A model generated the notes under the pieces. It made no database searches. It was given only the letters and a program-made list of their open reading frames with translations, and had not been told where the DNA came from. From positions 901,001 to 965,000 of the forward strand of contig NZ_CP091800.1 of the NCBI RefSeq assembly GCF_022024235.1: a stretch of 64,000 nt of DNA, written 5' to 3'. Shown here piece after piece: positions 8,864 through 17,747 of the stretch (positions are counted from its first letter, which is position 1; every line of letters begins with the position of its first letter). The position numbers and the translations under genes were made by a program. This stretch comes from Segatella baroniae B14 (GTDB taxonomy: Bacteria; Bacteroidota; Bacteroidia; Bacteroidales; Bacteroidaceae).

Positions 8864-8986
8864 TTAAAATATGCTAAAAAACAGCATCAACAACAAGCTG
8901 ATAATACACAAAATCTCAACAATAACTCTTCTAATCCCGAAATGGGGCTCTTCAGAATGAGGTGAAAAATTCTTTTTTAAACTCAT
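8864..8986 (-). CDS. Candidate small membrane protein (40 aa)
   Basis: An ATG at 8986 opens a 40-codon frame ending with TAA at 8864-8866. The first half is soluble and contains SPHSEEPHFG with two His and two Glu. The second half is a plausible single transmembrane helix (ILCIISLLLMLFFSIF). An in-frame upstream ATG would add 14 residues. It lies 76 bp upstream of the metal-chaperone gene on the same strand and downstream of a well-formed promoter at 9207-9236. I know no family for it. The arrangement suggests a real small gene, but chance cannot be excluded without conservation data. Confidence 0.35.
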   Translation of the reverse strand: MSLKKNFSPHSEEPHFGIRRVIVEILCIISLLLMLFFSIF

Positions 8987-9206
8987 TAAATCTCTTCTTA
9001 TTAGTAAAAAATAAAAAATCAATCTCATCTAGTACGATTCCAGAACAGGCTATACAAACGAAAGTGATATATAAATACTATACTGCATTCTATGCCATGC
9101 TAACACCTTATACTATTTCATGTAAATCTGATTCTCGCACTCAGAAGAAAGATTATTAATTAAACGCATTAGAGCCACTTCTATGGAGGCTTTCTTTATT
9201 CGTGTG

Positions 9207-9236
9207 CAAAAGTACTATTTTTTTATGAAACAACAA
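9207..9236 (-). promoter_or_regulatory. Minus-strand promoter in the 8788-9305 gap
   Basis: TTG (9236-9234), a 19-nt spacer and TACTTTTG (9214-9207) match the consensus. It would transcribe the small ORF at 8864-8986 and then the COG0523 gene, with a leader of about 210 nt before the small ORF. Nothing else is recognisable in this gap. Confidence 0.55.
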
Positions 9237-9288
9237 GAATATTTATATTTATTTTGAAAGAAAAAATAACAAGAGATATAGGTAGTTT

Positions 9289-9322
9289 CACTTACTCTTT
9301 TTTCTCTATTGAAGAGTAAGTG
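9289..9322 (-). terminator. Hairpin overlapping the 3' end of the DUF4450 gene
   Basis: CACTTACTCTT (9289-9299) and AAGAGTAAGTG (9312-9322) are perfect 11-bp arms around a 12-nt loop that contains the stop codon of the minus-strand gene. There is no T-tract after it, so termination is only likely, not shown. Confidence 0.45.
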
Positions 9323-12300
9323 ATATGAGTCCGATAACTACATCATTACTAAGTGTTTTTATCGTAATACTTTTCAGTTTTTTGTCGCTCTTGAGCGGCA
9401 TGGACAAAATCTCTGCAGCACCATCCGGAATATAGGGATTAGCCCCATTAAACTGAGGAGATTGATGCAGTTGCAAGGCATCAGTAAGATGACGAGATAC
9501 TCTACCACTGCCCAAATGAACACGATAAGGTCTTGGGGTTTCTACTTTGAAAGCATAATCATCGATGAAGTAGTCTTGCTCTATCGGGCACCAATTATCT
9601 GGATTACGCAAAGGTAATATATCCGTTGTACCATCTTTATAGGTTACCACGATTTCGCCATTGTCGATACGACTCTGCATATTATTGGTGCTTCCGGCCA
9701 AGAGCAGCCATGCACAACTGGCTTTGCCTGTTAATGGTATCTCTACACTATCCGGATAATTATCCCAAAGTGATGTGTAAATGATATTCTTACCTTCTTT
9801 CGCACTCATGAAATCGACGGTCTGATCATCGAGTTTCGCCTGAAAGACCCCCAAACCGATGGTCTTGCTGTCCTTCAATGCTGCTGCATCAGATACAAGA
9901 CTAGACCGGAAGCCTTCGTCTTCGATCGCTGCCGTTCGATGAGGAATACACCACTGTCCGATACCCTGTACTGGTATTTCAAGGGTAGTATAAGGCGAAC
10001 GAGGACTGAGATACTTGTTCTTGAAGATATCGTCTATATTACTATTATATAAGGTGGAAAGATCAATCATGCGAAAAGGACGATGCGATACTGCCGGAGG
10101 AACGGTACCATAATTGATACTTGATGCAATTACGGCAGACGTAGCTGGCGACTGTATATGGGCAAAACGATGTTTTTCTTCATCGGAAATTTCGATGATC
10201 TGAACCGAATCTCTATTTCCTTCGACACAATACCTTACTCCATGAACTTTACCCTGAATTTGCATTTTCAGAGGTTGCTTAAAATGCTGATGAATCTCAA
10301 AGACCTCCTTATCACCCTCACGACGAAACTTATACGACAGATAAGGAGACTTAAACGAGAGACTATCCCACTCTTCAGGCCACCCCGGTTGAATCGTGCA
10401 TGTACCCTCTAAGGCATTCGGTTGAACGCCAAACAGTCCATTAACAACAGCACGCGCCGTAATACCTATATTATCGCCGAAATCACGATAAGCCTCACTG
10501 ACAGCCTCATCATAATAACTAATCTGACCGAAATTGCCCGGACTCTGTCCGAGATACATTTCATCGAGCAAATCACTCTTTAGCAGTTCGAAGCCCTCTT
10601 GACGTCGACCAGCCTGAAAATAAGCTAAAGCCATATTAGCCACCTCTTCATGAGCTACATTATTCGTACTCCAGTCATAAGGCATCCAGTTGGTAGTACT
10701 CAATGTATGAGGGGTCCAATCGATAAAGATCTTACCACGATATTTTTCCGGAATGATATACGCTATAGGAATATGAGGAATCTGTGTATCGACATATTTC
10801 GTATTTTCATAATCTTTATAATCGACACCACAGTCTATCGGAGTATAGATACTCCACAAGGCTGCACTTTTATGCAATCGCTTTTTACCCATGAAATCTT
10901 GAAATTCCACCCAGTGGTTTTCCGCCGCATCATAGAGTCGCTCACACATCGCACGATGAATAGCTTCGGCCTCACGCTGATACGGCACTGCATCCTCGCC
11001 AAGTATCTGTGCTATACGGGCAGCCAAAGCATTACCTCGATAATTATAAGCTGAGCTATGGGTAACAGCTCCACTATTATAATATAGGGCATCGCTAGCC
11101 CATATACAACAATAGGCATCGTACAGATGATCGCCATCTGGGTCAAAGTTCAGTTTCTCCCACGCCAAATGGCGCTGCAACACAGGCCACATCTTGCGCA
11201 TATAAACCGTATCTGCATCATATTCGAAATGGGTCAAGAGTTCATCGATATAATTCAGGTTCATATCGTAGTGATGCATCTTATGATTATTGTTGGGCAC
11301 CCGACAAATATAACCATTGCTATACATCGGTGTTCCCCATCGCTCTACGGCACGAGCCAGATGACTCGCTGTATCCTGAGTAGGATGCTTCTCGACAGCA
11401 GGAACATCGGTAACCTGACTATTGGCATAGGCATCGAAATGACTGACAGCCCGATCATTCCATCCCAGTACATCAGCGACATATCCTCCTCGCCAACCGG
11501 CAAGTGGTGTACGCCAACCAATACAACCATGTTGCCAGGTCTCGCCATCCCATAATCCATCGGCTGCCGCAACCAGGTTAGGGGCTAAGGTATTGATAAA
11601 AGCATCTGGCGTCTGAAAAGAGATGATAGAGGTAAGTTGATCTAAAGCCTTTTCCTCACGAGCCATCTGCGCCTTGGCCTTGTCTGTAAGCGCGACTTCA
11701 ATTTTGCATCCTTCATGATGATAAAAGAAATAAGCCGTCTGCTCGGAATTACGCTGAGTACGATAAAGTAAACGCCTATTTCTACGACGTGATGTAGAAG
11801 ATTTAGAAAAAACGGTGCAACTTACTGAATCTAATGCCACATCGGAAGCTTCAAAACTAGCTCGTGGTTCTTTACCCAAATCACCATTTCGCTCCATCTT
11901 CGTCTTGCGTACAGGAGAAGTAATGAGGGTTATCTGCAAGGGCTCCTCAAAATTTTTAGCCGTAAATTGCCACACTGCACCGTCCTCAAACTGTGACGCT
12001 AAAGCGACAATCTGTAGGGTAGCCTGACTACCCCAACTTGCATCTTGAAGCAAATAGGTACGGCGACCACCACGATAACGAGCCTCACAATAATCAGTAA
12101 CATCTAGTTTTTTGGTGGTATTCCCTACTCTGACGATAAACTGAAAATGATAATTTTTCTGCTTATCCCAACAAGCAAACACAGGACGGTCGGAAGTTTC
12201 GAGTCTGAAAGGAGTATGAGTACCATAAAGCGCTCTTGTATAGCGATTTTCACCATTAACACAAACGATATCTTCACCTTCAGGATAATAGTGTAATTCA

Positions 12301-12380
12301 CGTGAAGGTTTTTGTGCAACACCTGGTAAGATGCACCCCATCAAGAAAAGAATAGTCAAAATTATTTTAAAGCCTTTCAT
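9306..12380 (-). CDS. Large secreted DUF4450-type protein, probable six-hairpin glycosidase
   Basis: This 1024-residue protein has a signal peptide (ILTILFLMGCILPGVA-QKP). The N-terminal third is beta-rich (PVFACWDKQKNYHFQF), as in the DUF4450 region I associate with Bacteroidota secreted proteins. The middle, about residues 270-700, looks like an (alpha/alpha)6 barrel: GETWQHGCIGWRTPLAGWRG, a long acidic/aromatic helix series, and SPGNFGQISYYDEAVSEAYR. A C-terminal beta domain ends the protein. The layout resembles clan GH-L/GH-M type enzymes, but the catalytic residues and substrate are not identified here. It has its own promoter and is divergent from the TPR genes. Confidence 0.65.
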   Translation of the reverse strand: MKGFKIILTILFLMGCILPGVAQKPSRELHYYPEGEDIVCVNGENRYTRALYGTHTPFRLETSDRPVFACWDKQKNYHFQFIVRVGNTTKKLDVTDYCEARYRGGRRTYLLQDASWGSQATLQIVALASQFEDGAVWQFTAKNFEEPLQITLITSPVRKTKMERNGDLGKEPRASFEASDVALDSVSCTVFSKSSTSRRRNRRLLYRTQRNSEQTAYFFYHHEGCKIEVALTDKAKAQMAREEKALDQLTSIISFQTPDAFINTLAPNLVAAADGLWDGETWQHGCIGWRTPLAGWRGGYVADVLGWNDRAVSHFDAYANSQVTDVPAVEKHPTQDTASHLARAVERWGTPMYSNGYICRVPNNNHKMHHYDMNLNYIDELLTHFEYDADTVYMRKMWPVLQRHLAWEKLNFDPDGDHLYDAYCCIWASDALYYNSGAVTHSSAYNYRGNALAARIAQILGEDAVPYQREAEAIHRAMCERLYDAAENHWVEFQDFMGKKRLHKSAALWSIYTPIDCGVDYKDYENTKYVDTQIPHIPIAYIIPEKYRGKIFIDWTPHTLSTTNWMPYDWSTNNVAHEEVANMALAYFQAGRRQEGFELLKSDLLDEMYLGQSPGNFGQISYYDEAVSEAYRDFGDNIGITARAVVNGLFGVQPNALEGTCTIQPGWPEEWDSLSFKSPYLSYKFRREGDKEVFEIHQHFKQPLKMQIQGKVHGVRYCVEGNRDSVQIIEISDEEKHRFAHIQSPATSAVIASSINYGTVPPAVSHRPFRMIDLSTLYNSNIDDIFKNKYLSPRSPYTTLEIPVQGIGQWCIPHRTAAIEDEGFRSSLVSDAAALKDSKTIGLGVFQAKLDDQTVDFMSAKEGKNIIYTSLWDNYPDSVEIPLTGKASCAWLLLAGSTNNMQSRIDNGEIVVTYKDGTTDILPLRNPDNWCPIEQDYFIDDYAFKVETPRPYRVHLGSGRVSRHLTDALQLHQSPQFNGANPYIPDGAAEILSMPLKSDKKLKSITIKTLSNDVVIGLISLTLQ

Positions 12381-12496
12381 AGTTTGCAGATCAGTTCATC
12401 AAAATTGAGGAATTCTTCTTATTCTAGCTTTCGCTATCAACATTCTATCTATATCTGTCATTGAAGTCACAAGCCAACCTTCTATAAATGACGTCC

Positions 12497-12527
12497 CAAA
12501 TATAAATCTTTTTTCATAAAGTAACAA
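12497..12527 (-). promoter_or_regulatory. Promoter of the DUF4450 gene
   Basis: TTG (12527-12525), a 20-nt spacer and TATATTTG (12504-12497) on the minus strand. The predicted leader is about 110 nt. Confidence 0.65.
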
Positions 12528-12631
12528 ACATTTTAAAAAATATTAAACTAAATCCATGCGAGAGGCATAAACCATAAAACGATAGCCTTTTCCTACGCTC
12601 AACAGTACTGTAAATTTTCTAAAAAATTTTG

Positions 12632-12639
12632 TATATTTG
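12632..12639 (+). promoter_or_regulatory. -7 element for the TPR operon (TATATTTG)
   Basis: TATATTTG precedes the start at 12741 by about 100 nt; the -33 region is only T-rich. It is divergent from the promoter at 12497-12527. Confidence 0.5.
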
Positions 12640-12740
12640 CAGCTACAATTTGATAATAACACATATAACTGTTTCATTATCAGACTTAAAATTTATATAC
12701 AACATAAATATTAACAAAAAAACAAATACGCTTCTGACTG

Positions 12741-13820
12741 ATGACAGACGATTACAAATTCCAAATAACAGATGACGATCCAATATCACTGTATAATTAC
12801 GCCAAACAGTGTCAGGATGCTGGTGATACTGATGACGCCCTTATCTTCTATAACAAAAGCATCACTGCAGATTCCACATGCCCTCATGGTTGGTATGGCA
12901 TGTCCTATATATACTTTCAACAAGGCGCATATGACATCGCCTTCAAAAAGAGTTGTCAAGGAGTAAAAGAAGCAGACTATAGTAAATATCATGATCCAAT
13001 ACATTTCGAATTAGGTCAAATCATGTTGGATTCTGCAAGTAAACTTGCCGAAAAAATCAATATTGTAAGTTATAACAATTCGGTATTTAAAGAACTGGAG
13101 CAAAAAGGAAATTGCAAAATATATTGTAAAGATTTTAAACAAGATGAAATATCCTCCTTTCTGGGATTTGGTCCAGATTATAATCAAGACTTCCACAACA
13201 TTGTTTATAATTCAGCATTGCCTGATTCAGAATATCGTATACTCCACGAACTTATTCACTTGAAGTTCAAGATAGAGAATCATAAAAAAGGCATCAAGCT
13301 GCCATACACCTTTAGCAATAAAGCCTACCAACTTTTCTATTACAAAAACATTGTCACATATCAAAATAAGTATAAAAAGTTTAGTCCAACAGATCTTAAC
13401 AAGAGAATGTCAAATGACTTCACTCAACTTTATGCACTCCTTATAACGAACATTATAGATCTTTTTATTGAAAAAGAAATATACTATAAGATTCCAGAAT
13501 TAAGACCTTTACAGGTACTATCTACCATTGCAGAAAATAAACGAATAGAAAAGAGAACGCTTGGATTCGAAAACCATATGCCTACAGAGATTTTCCATAA
13601 AATTATGATAATAAATCATTTAGAATTCTTAAATTTAAAAGAACTATATGGTATGAATCAGATAACAGACATTCCGATAACGTCGGAGCTGATTAAGAAA
13701 GCAGAAGAGCTTTATCAAATTTGCAAAGAAGCAATGTATAGTTCCAACTTCTGTACACAAATCGCCACAACGATGAATATCGTTGCCGATAAATTAGAAT
13801 TAAAATATTTATTAGAATAA
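12741..13820 (+). CDS. TPR protein with an HExxH metallopeptidase-like motif
   Basis: This 359-residue cytoplasmic protein has no signal peptide. Residues about 12-100 form two or three TPR-like helical hairpins (SLYNYAKQCQDAGDTDDALI, then GWYGMSYIYFQQGAYDIAF). Around residue 169 the sequence YRILHELIHLKFKIE contains HELIH (H169, E170, H173), the zinc-binding and catalytic signature of zincin peptidases. A possible third ligand is a Glu in LSTIAENKRIEK, but this is uncertain. The C-terminal half is helical and unlike any family I know. A second TPR gene follows after 6 bp. Whether it is an active protease is unproven; the motif sits in the middle of a helix as expected. Confidence 0.6.
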   Translation: MTDDYKFQITDDDPISLYNYAKQCQDAGDTDDALIFYNKSITADSTCPHGWYGMSYIYFQQGAYDIAFKKSCQGVKEADYSKYHDPIHFELGQIMLDSASKLAEKINIVSYNNSVFKELEQKGNCKIYCKDFKQDEISSFLGFGPDYNQDFHNIVYNSALPDSEYRILHELIHLKFKIENHKKGIKLPYTFSNKAYQLFYYKNIVTYQNKYKKFSPTDLNKRMSNDFTQLYALLITNIIDLFIEKEIYYKIPELRPLQVLSTIAENKRIEKRTLGFENHMPTEIFHKIMIINHLEFLNLKELYGMNQITDIPITSELIKKAEELYQICKEAMYSSNFCTQIATTMNIVADKLELKYLLE

Positions 13821-13826
13821 TCGAAT

Positions 13827-14426
13827 ATGGACTCAACATTAAGTAGCTTACTGAAAAAAGGGTTTGTTTATATCAGCGATGATCAAATAGAATCAGCTAT
13901 ACAGACTTTTAAAGAAGCTTTGGTTATTGATCCTGGCAATGATCTAGCATGGGGAGCCTTATATGAAAGTTATAAGAGTATGAATAATATCCCAGAAGCT
14001 TTCCATGTATTAGAGCAGATATACGCTTTAAAGCCAACTAATTTTCAGGTACTGCTCAATTTAGCATTATTCTACAAAACAGTTCAAAAAGATCAGAAAA
14101 AGGAAGACTATTATTTGGGATTATTAGAAAAGAACCATCCCAATGATGCAAGAACTTACATGTACATTGGCCAGTGCAACATTACTAGAGACCATGACAA
14201 AGCCATGACATATCTACAACGTGCCATTGAAGTGGACGAAACTTTTATTCCAGCATATATTTCTCTAGCCGGACAATATGAAGAAGCAGGCGATTATCAG
14301 AAAGCATATGCGATTCTGGAACAAGGATATGAGAAAGGTGTGCCAGGCGTTGGTCGTAGCAGCAAATACGCCCTAAAAGACTTCATGGACGAACTCAAGA
14401 AGGAGATGAAAGAAGCTCTTCTGTGA
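13827..14426 (+). CDS. TPR-repeat protein
   Basis: This 199-residue soluble protein is made almost wholly of tetratricopeptide repeats: AIQTFKEALVIDPGNDLAWG, AFHVLEQIYALKPTNFQVLL, and AMTYLQRAIEVDETFIPAYI show the usual Ala/Gly-rich helix pairs with the 34-residue period. The C-terminus is a charged helix (KDFMDELKKEMKEALL). TPR proteins act as binding scaffolds. It follows the HExxH/TPR gene by 6 bp and is very likely co-expressed with it, so it may be its adaptor or substrate-recognition partner; that link is an inference from position. Confidence 0.75.
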   Translation: MDSTLSSLLKKGFVYISDDQIESAIQTFKEALVIDPGNDLAWGALYESYKSMNNIPEAFHVLEQIYALKPTNFQVLLNLALFYKTVQKDQKKEDYYLGLLEKNHPNDARTYMYIGQCNITRDHDKAMTYLQRAIEVDETFIPAYISLAGQYEEAGDYQKAYAILEQGYEKGVPGVGRSSKYALKDFMDELKKEMKEALL

Positions 14427-14476
14427 ACGGATAACGTGAAATGATGTGCATAGTACTACCTGATGGCGTTGGCACA

Positions 14477-14517
14477 AAAAAATCGGGGACGAAGCATACG
14501 AAAGTACTCCGTCCCCG
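14477..14517 (-). terminator. Rho-independent terminator
   Basis: CGGGGACG/CGTCCCCG arms (14484-14491 and 14510-14517). On the minus strand the stem is followed by seven T, so it ends the gene at 14541-15119 and may also limit the TPR operon. Confidence 0.75.
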
Positions 14518-14540
14518 AATGATATTGGGTATAAGAATGT

Positions 14541-15119
14541 TTACTTAATCACAACCTTTTTGCCGTTCTTTACATAGGCACCAGTCTTGGTTGGCTTGCC
14601 ATTCAATGGGCGGCCGCTGAGGTCATACCAGTTGGCTTTCTCTGCGTCGTTTACCTTCACATCGTTGATGCCTGTAGCGGCTTCTCCGATGGTAACTACT
14701 ATCTGCGTCACACGTATTTGATTTTTGGATGCAGTCAGTGTAAATGTTGCTGCATCGCCAGTCCACGTTCCTTTATTTCCCTCACTTTCGAAGGTGTATT
14801 GGCCTGTGGTGGGAGTAGTGAGGCAGCCGGGACCATACTTGTTCTCACCCGTAGCATAAGCTGTTAACTCAACACTCTTGATATTGCCAACGGTGGAGGT
14901 AACCGTGAAAGTTTCATTCTTAAATACACGAAATTGATCTTGGGTTACTGTACCACTACTGACTGCAATGGTAATACCTTGCTTTACCAACTGGTATTCA
15001 ACACTTGTCTTTGCATCAAATTCACTAGGCACAAAAGTTACCTGCGTTTCTTGTGCCCATGCGCCCATCACTACTGCTGCAAGCAGCACGAACATTGAAA
15101 GAAATCTTTTCTTAATCAT
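14541..15119 (-). CDS. Secreted protein with Prevotella-type C-terminal tail
   Basis: This 192-residue protein has a signal peptide (MFVLLAAVVMGAWA-QET). The mature part is a single beta-sandwich-like domain with many Thr/Val strands and no Cys. The last 40 residues (WYDLSGRPLNGKPTKTGAY, then VKNGKKVVIK) match the tail pattern YDLxGR...GxYxxNGKK, common on secreted proteins of this group and similar to type IX secretion sorting domains. The tail recurs in variant form on the GH5 protein at 41714. No enzymatic motif is seen; a surface binding role is possible but unproven. Confidence 0.6.
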   Translation of the reverse strand: MIKKRFLSMFVLLAAVVMGAWAQETQVTFVPSEFDAKTSVEYQLVKQGITIAVSSGTVTQDQFRVFKNETFTVTSTVGNIKSVELTAYATGENKYGPGCLTTPTTGQYTFESEGNKGTWTGDAATFTLTASKNQIRVTQIVVTIGEAATGINDVKVNDAEKANWYDLSGRPLNGKPTKTGAYVKNGKKVVIK

Positions 15120-15459
15120 AATTGAAAGAATTTAATATGTTAGTAAATGAAATAATGCTTATAAACTGTCGATAAGAATGAGCTGGCACTCCCTCTCCAC
15201 GTCCACGTCGTCGGTGGGTCTCACCGGATATATAATTTGGTGAAAAGTACAAAAAAAAAAATTAAAAAAGCTGCAATTTTAAGGAATTTAACACGATTTC
15301 GTACACAAATATTGTTCAATTTGTATAGAAAGCATTATAATGGGGATGGAATCACCCTTGAAAGACCATAAAAAAAACAACAAGACTAAGATAACATCAA
15401 AAAGCATAAGAAAAATAAAAAAAGTGCAAAGATTAATTACAGTTTATCACAAAAATATA

Positions 15460-15467
15460 TAACTTTG
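15460..15467 (+). promoter_or_regulatory. -7 element of the DUF2807 gene (TAACTTTG)
   Basis: TAACTTTG lies 30 bp before the ATG at 15497. The gap 15120-15496 otherwise shows only a short stem (CGGTG/CACCG near 15212-15226) of unknown meaning. Confidence 0.5.
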
Positions 15468-15496
15468 CAAACAATTATAAACCAAATATTACCGAA

Positions 15497-16183
15497 ATGA
15501 AAAAACTGATACTATCATTACTATGCATTTCGCTATTAAGTAGCTGCTCTATTAATTTTGGAAGAAGTGTAAATATCCTTTCGTTTTCTTCAAAAGCTTA
15601 CGACAATGCTCCTAAGAAGGAGATAAAGGTTAAGAATTTTAATAGCATAACCAACGAAGGACCGTTGCAGATATACTATGCCTATGCAGACAAACCAGCC
15701 GTTGTCTTAGAAGGAGACACTGCCCTATTTAATAAAGTACAAACCAAGCAAGAGGGTTCTAACCTTACCATTAGCATGCAACCAGGTACTTATCACAATT
15801 TGTGGCTGAGAATAACCATTTATTCAAATGACATCAAAGAAATCAATCAGACCGGTAGTGGTGACATTATCTGCAAGACACTGAAGCTAAGGCATGATTT
15901 AGACCTCAATGAAGTTGGTAGCGGGGATATTCGCATTAACCAGTTAATATGTGACGAACTTGACGCCGAGGTATGTGGTAGCGGAAGTATCTATATCAAC
16001 AATATAAAAGCTAACGAAGCTGATCTCAACATCATCGGAAGCGGATCTACTGAAATAAACGGTAGCATTACAAAAGTTGATGCAGATGTCACTGGATCGG
16101 GAAGCATATACGGAAACTTGAGCTATCAAAAAATAAAAGAAAATAAAACAGGTAGCGGAAACATCAATCTTTCTAAAAAATAA
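15497..16183 (+). CDS. GIN/DUF2807 family lipoprotein
   Basis: This 228-residue protein has a lipoprotein signal (LLCISLLSSC-SIN, Cys at residue 17). The mature part is the putative auto-transporter adhesin head GIN domain: repeated GSG turns (NQTGSGDI, NEVGSGDI, EVCGSGSI, NIIGSGST, DVTGSGSI, NKTGSGNI) each followed by a beta strand, building a right-handed parallel beta-helix. The family is frequent in Bacteroidota and has no settled function; an envelope location is expected. It is a single gene bounded by a promoter and a strong terminator. Confidence 0.88.
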   Translation: MKKLILSLLCISLLSSCSINFGRSVNILSFSSKAYDNAPKKEIKVKNFNSITNEGPLQIYYAYADKPAVVLEGDTALFNKVQTKQEGSNLTISMQPGTYHNLWLRITIYSNDIKEINQTGSGDIICKTLKLRHDLDLNEVGSGDIRINQLICDELDAEVCGSGSIYINNIKANEADLNIIGSGSTEINGSITKVDADVTGSGSIYGNLSYQKIKENKTGSGNINLSKK

Positions 16184-16267
16184 AATAGAAAACTCATTAT
16201 AGTATCTTCCCACGATCAAGACTCGTTCGGGACTTTCACCCTATAACGTACGCATATTGGGCGAACC

Positions 16268-16300
16268 AAAAAAGGACTTCCTTCACAGGAAATCCTTTTT
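16268..16300 (+). terminator. Rho-independent terminator
   Basis: AAAGGACTTCC pairs with GGAAATCCTTT with one mismatch, followed by TTTTTTATT. It lies 85 bp after the DUF2807 gene. Confidence 0.7.
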
Positions 16301-16534
16301 TATTCACTTTCGTTTTTTCCGTAAAATACATTCAATTAAGATCTAAAAAGTTGTGCGTAATAATATATATATCGTTAACTGTTATTTTTTAGAACACATG
16401 TTGATACAGATAACTTTAACTTTACGATGCAAATATATAAAAGAAAACAATAAATACCAAGAAGACTAAGACGCAAAAAGACCCACAATCTAAAAAAAGT
16501 GACGCAAATTAACGCACAATTTTTAAAATTGTCT

Positions 16535-16542
16535 TATCTTTG
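16535..16542 (+). promoter_or_regulatory. -7 element of the membrane LuxR-type gene (TATCTTTG)
   Basis: TATCTTTG lies 40 bp before the ATG at 16583. The preceding 200 bp are AT-rich with no gene. Confidence 0.5.
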
Positions 16543-16582
16543 TGCAAAATTTTAATATATATATATACTTCAATTAAGCGAT

Positions 16583-17566
16583 ATGACCCAACAGGCATTA
16601 AAAAAAAGGATCACGTCATTTATAACATCTCGCACACAAAATGCATTGGAGCGAGTAAGACTAGTAGTGTATATCTGTGGTTGTATTACACAGGTCGTTT
16701 TCTGGATACTACATCTGACAGGCTTAACAGGCATGAAAGATTCCGTACTCTATACTTTCTCTGTTATTCTACTGATAGCAAACTTTACAAGTTTGTGGTT
16801 ATATCTCAGTAAGAAAGTTGACTTGGTGATGAATATAGTCTGCTTAGCATATCTCACACAGTTAATACAGTCACTTCGTATGGTATATCTCAGCATTATC
16901 AATCCGCCTAATGTGCTTCCTCTACTGATTATAAATCAAATTGGTTCGTACACCATACTGCTCTATATATCCATCTGTTTTGTACCACGAGCACCTCTTT
17001 ATATTACTGCTATGAGTTTGATAAGTTTAGCGTTTGCCGGTTTTTACGACGGCGGCCGACTTGGTCTGGACCTAGTCTTCTTTATGACCATCATGACGAT
17101 ATTAACATATATCATGTCAGGATTCAGTCAAAAAGCCGTGAACAGCCTGCAGCAAGAGAACACCGTATATCAAGACACCCTTAACGGTTTGCTCCATTCT
17201 TTCCATATGACCCGCCAGGAACTCATCGCCTATGCACGACTCAGTCGTAACAAAAAAGAAGATAAACATATTATCAATGCTTTTTTTAGCGAAATGGATA
17301 AAAGGGCCGAACACAACATTATTAAAGCCGTAAAGATAAGAATGGCAGAAATAGATTCCGAAAAAATTGATCTGGCGAAGCGCTATCCCGACTTCACTCC
17401 GACTGAAATAGAAGTTTGTAAATATATTATCGAGGGCAATACTCAGAAAGATATAGCCCGAATTACAGGTAAATCCGAATCAAACGTAAGTACCGTAAGA
17501 GGACGTATTCGCAAAAAACTCGGTTTGAAGCCTGATGATGACTTGCGAACCAAACTTATGGAATAA
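16583..17566 (+). CDS. Membrane-anchored LuxR-type transcription regulator
   Basis: This 327-residue protein has about six transmembrane helices in residues 25-180 (VVYICGCITQVVFWILHL; YTFSVILLIANFTSLWLYL; LLIINQIGSYTILLYISICF; FFMTIMTILTYIMSGF). A coiled-coil linker follows, then a C-terminal LuxR/GerE helix-turn-helix (FTPTEIEVCKYIIEGNTQKD, then IARITGKSESNVSTVRGRIR). This places the DNA-binding domain in the cytoplasm and would let a membrane signal control transcription. No receiver or PAS domain is present. Its target may be the divergent or following genes, but no binding site was identified. It stands alone, with the transketolase operon downstream. Confidence 0.75.
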   Translation: MTQQALKKRITSFITSRTQNALERVRLVVYICGCITQVVFWILHLTGLTGMKDSVLYTFSVILLIANFTSLWLYLSKKVDLVMNIVCLAYLTQLIQSLRMVYLSIINPPNVLPLLIINQIGSYTILLYISICFVPRAPLYITAMSLISLAFAGFYDGGRLGLDLVFFMTIMTILTYIMSGFSQKAVNSLQQENTVYQDTLNGLLHSFHMTRQELIAYARLSRNKKEDKHIINAFFSEMDKRAEHNIIKAVKIRMAEIDSEKIDLAKRYPDFTPTEIEVCKYIIEGNTQKDIARITGKSESNVSTVRGRIRKKLGLKPDDDLRTKLME

Positions 17567-17582
17567 GAGATATCGCAGTGAC

Positions 17583-17607
17583 TCTCCCCTTTTCACAAAG
17601 GGGGAGA
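17583..17607 (+). terminator. GC-rich hairpin after the regulator gene
   Basis: TCTCCCC-TTT and AAA-GGGGGAGA form a compact stem with a short loop 17 bp after the stop. No T-tract follows, so efficiency is uncertain. Confidence 0.45.
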
Positions 17608-17698
17608 TCGCTGATGTAAGCCAACCTTCACATCTATGAATTTAGTTAAAACTATGTTAAACACGTTTCGTTTTCTTTCGAATTTCCTTTCGTTTTTC

Positions 17699-17706
17699 TA
17701 TTTTTG
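17699..17706 (+). promoter_or_regulatory. -7 element of the transketolase operon (TATTTTTG)
   Basis: TATTTTTG lies 41 bp before the ATG at 17748; upstream there is a TTTC-type -33 region. Confidence 0.5.
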
Positions 17707-17747
17707 CCGGAAAAATAAGAAATATAACACGTCAAAAACCTATAAAA

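Noticed and set aside
8962..9159. 65-residue plus-strand ORF
   Set aside because: It lies antisense to the candidate small gene and its leader, has low-complexity composition and no promoter.
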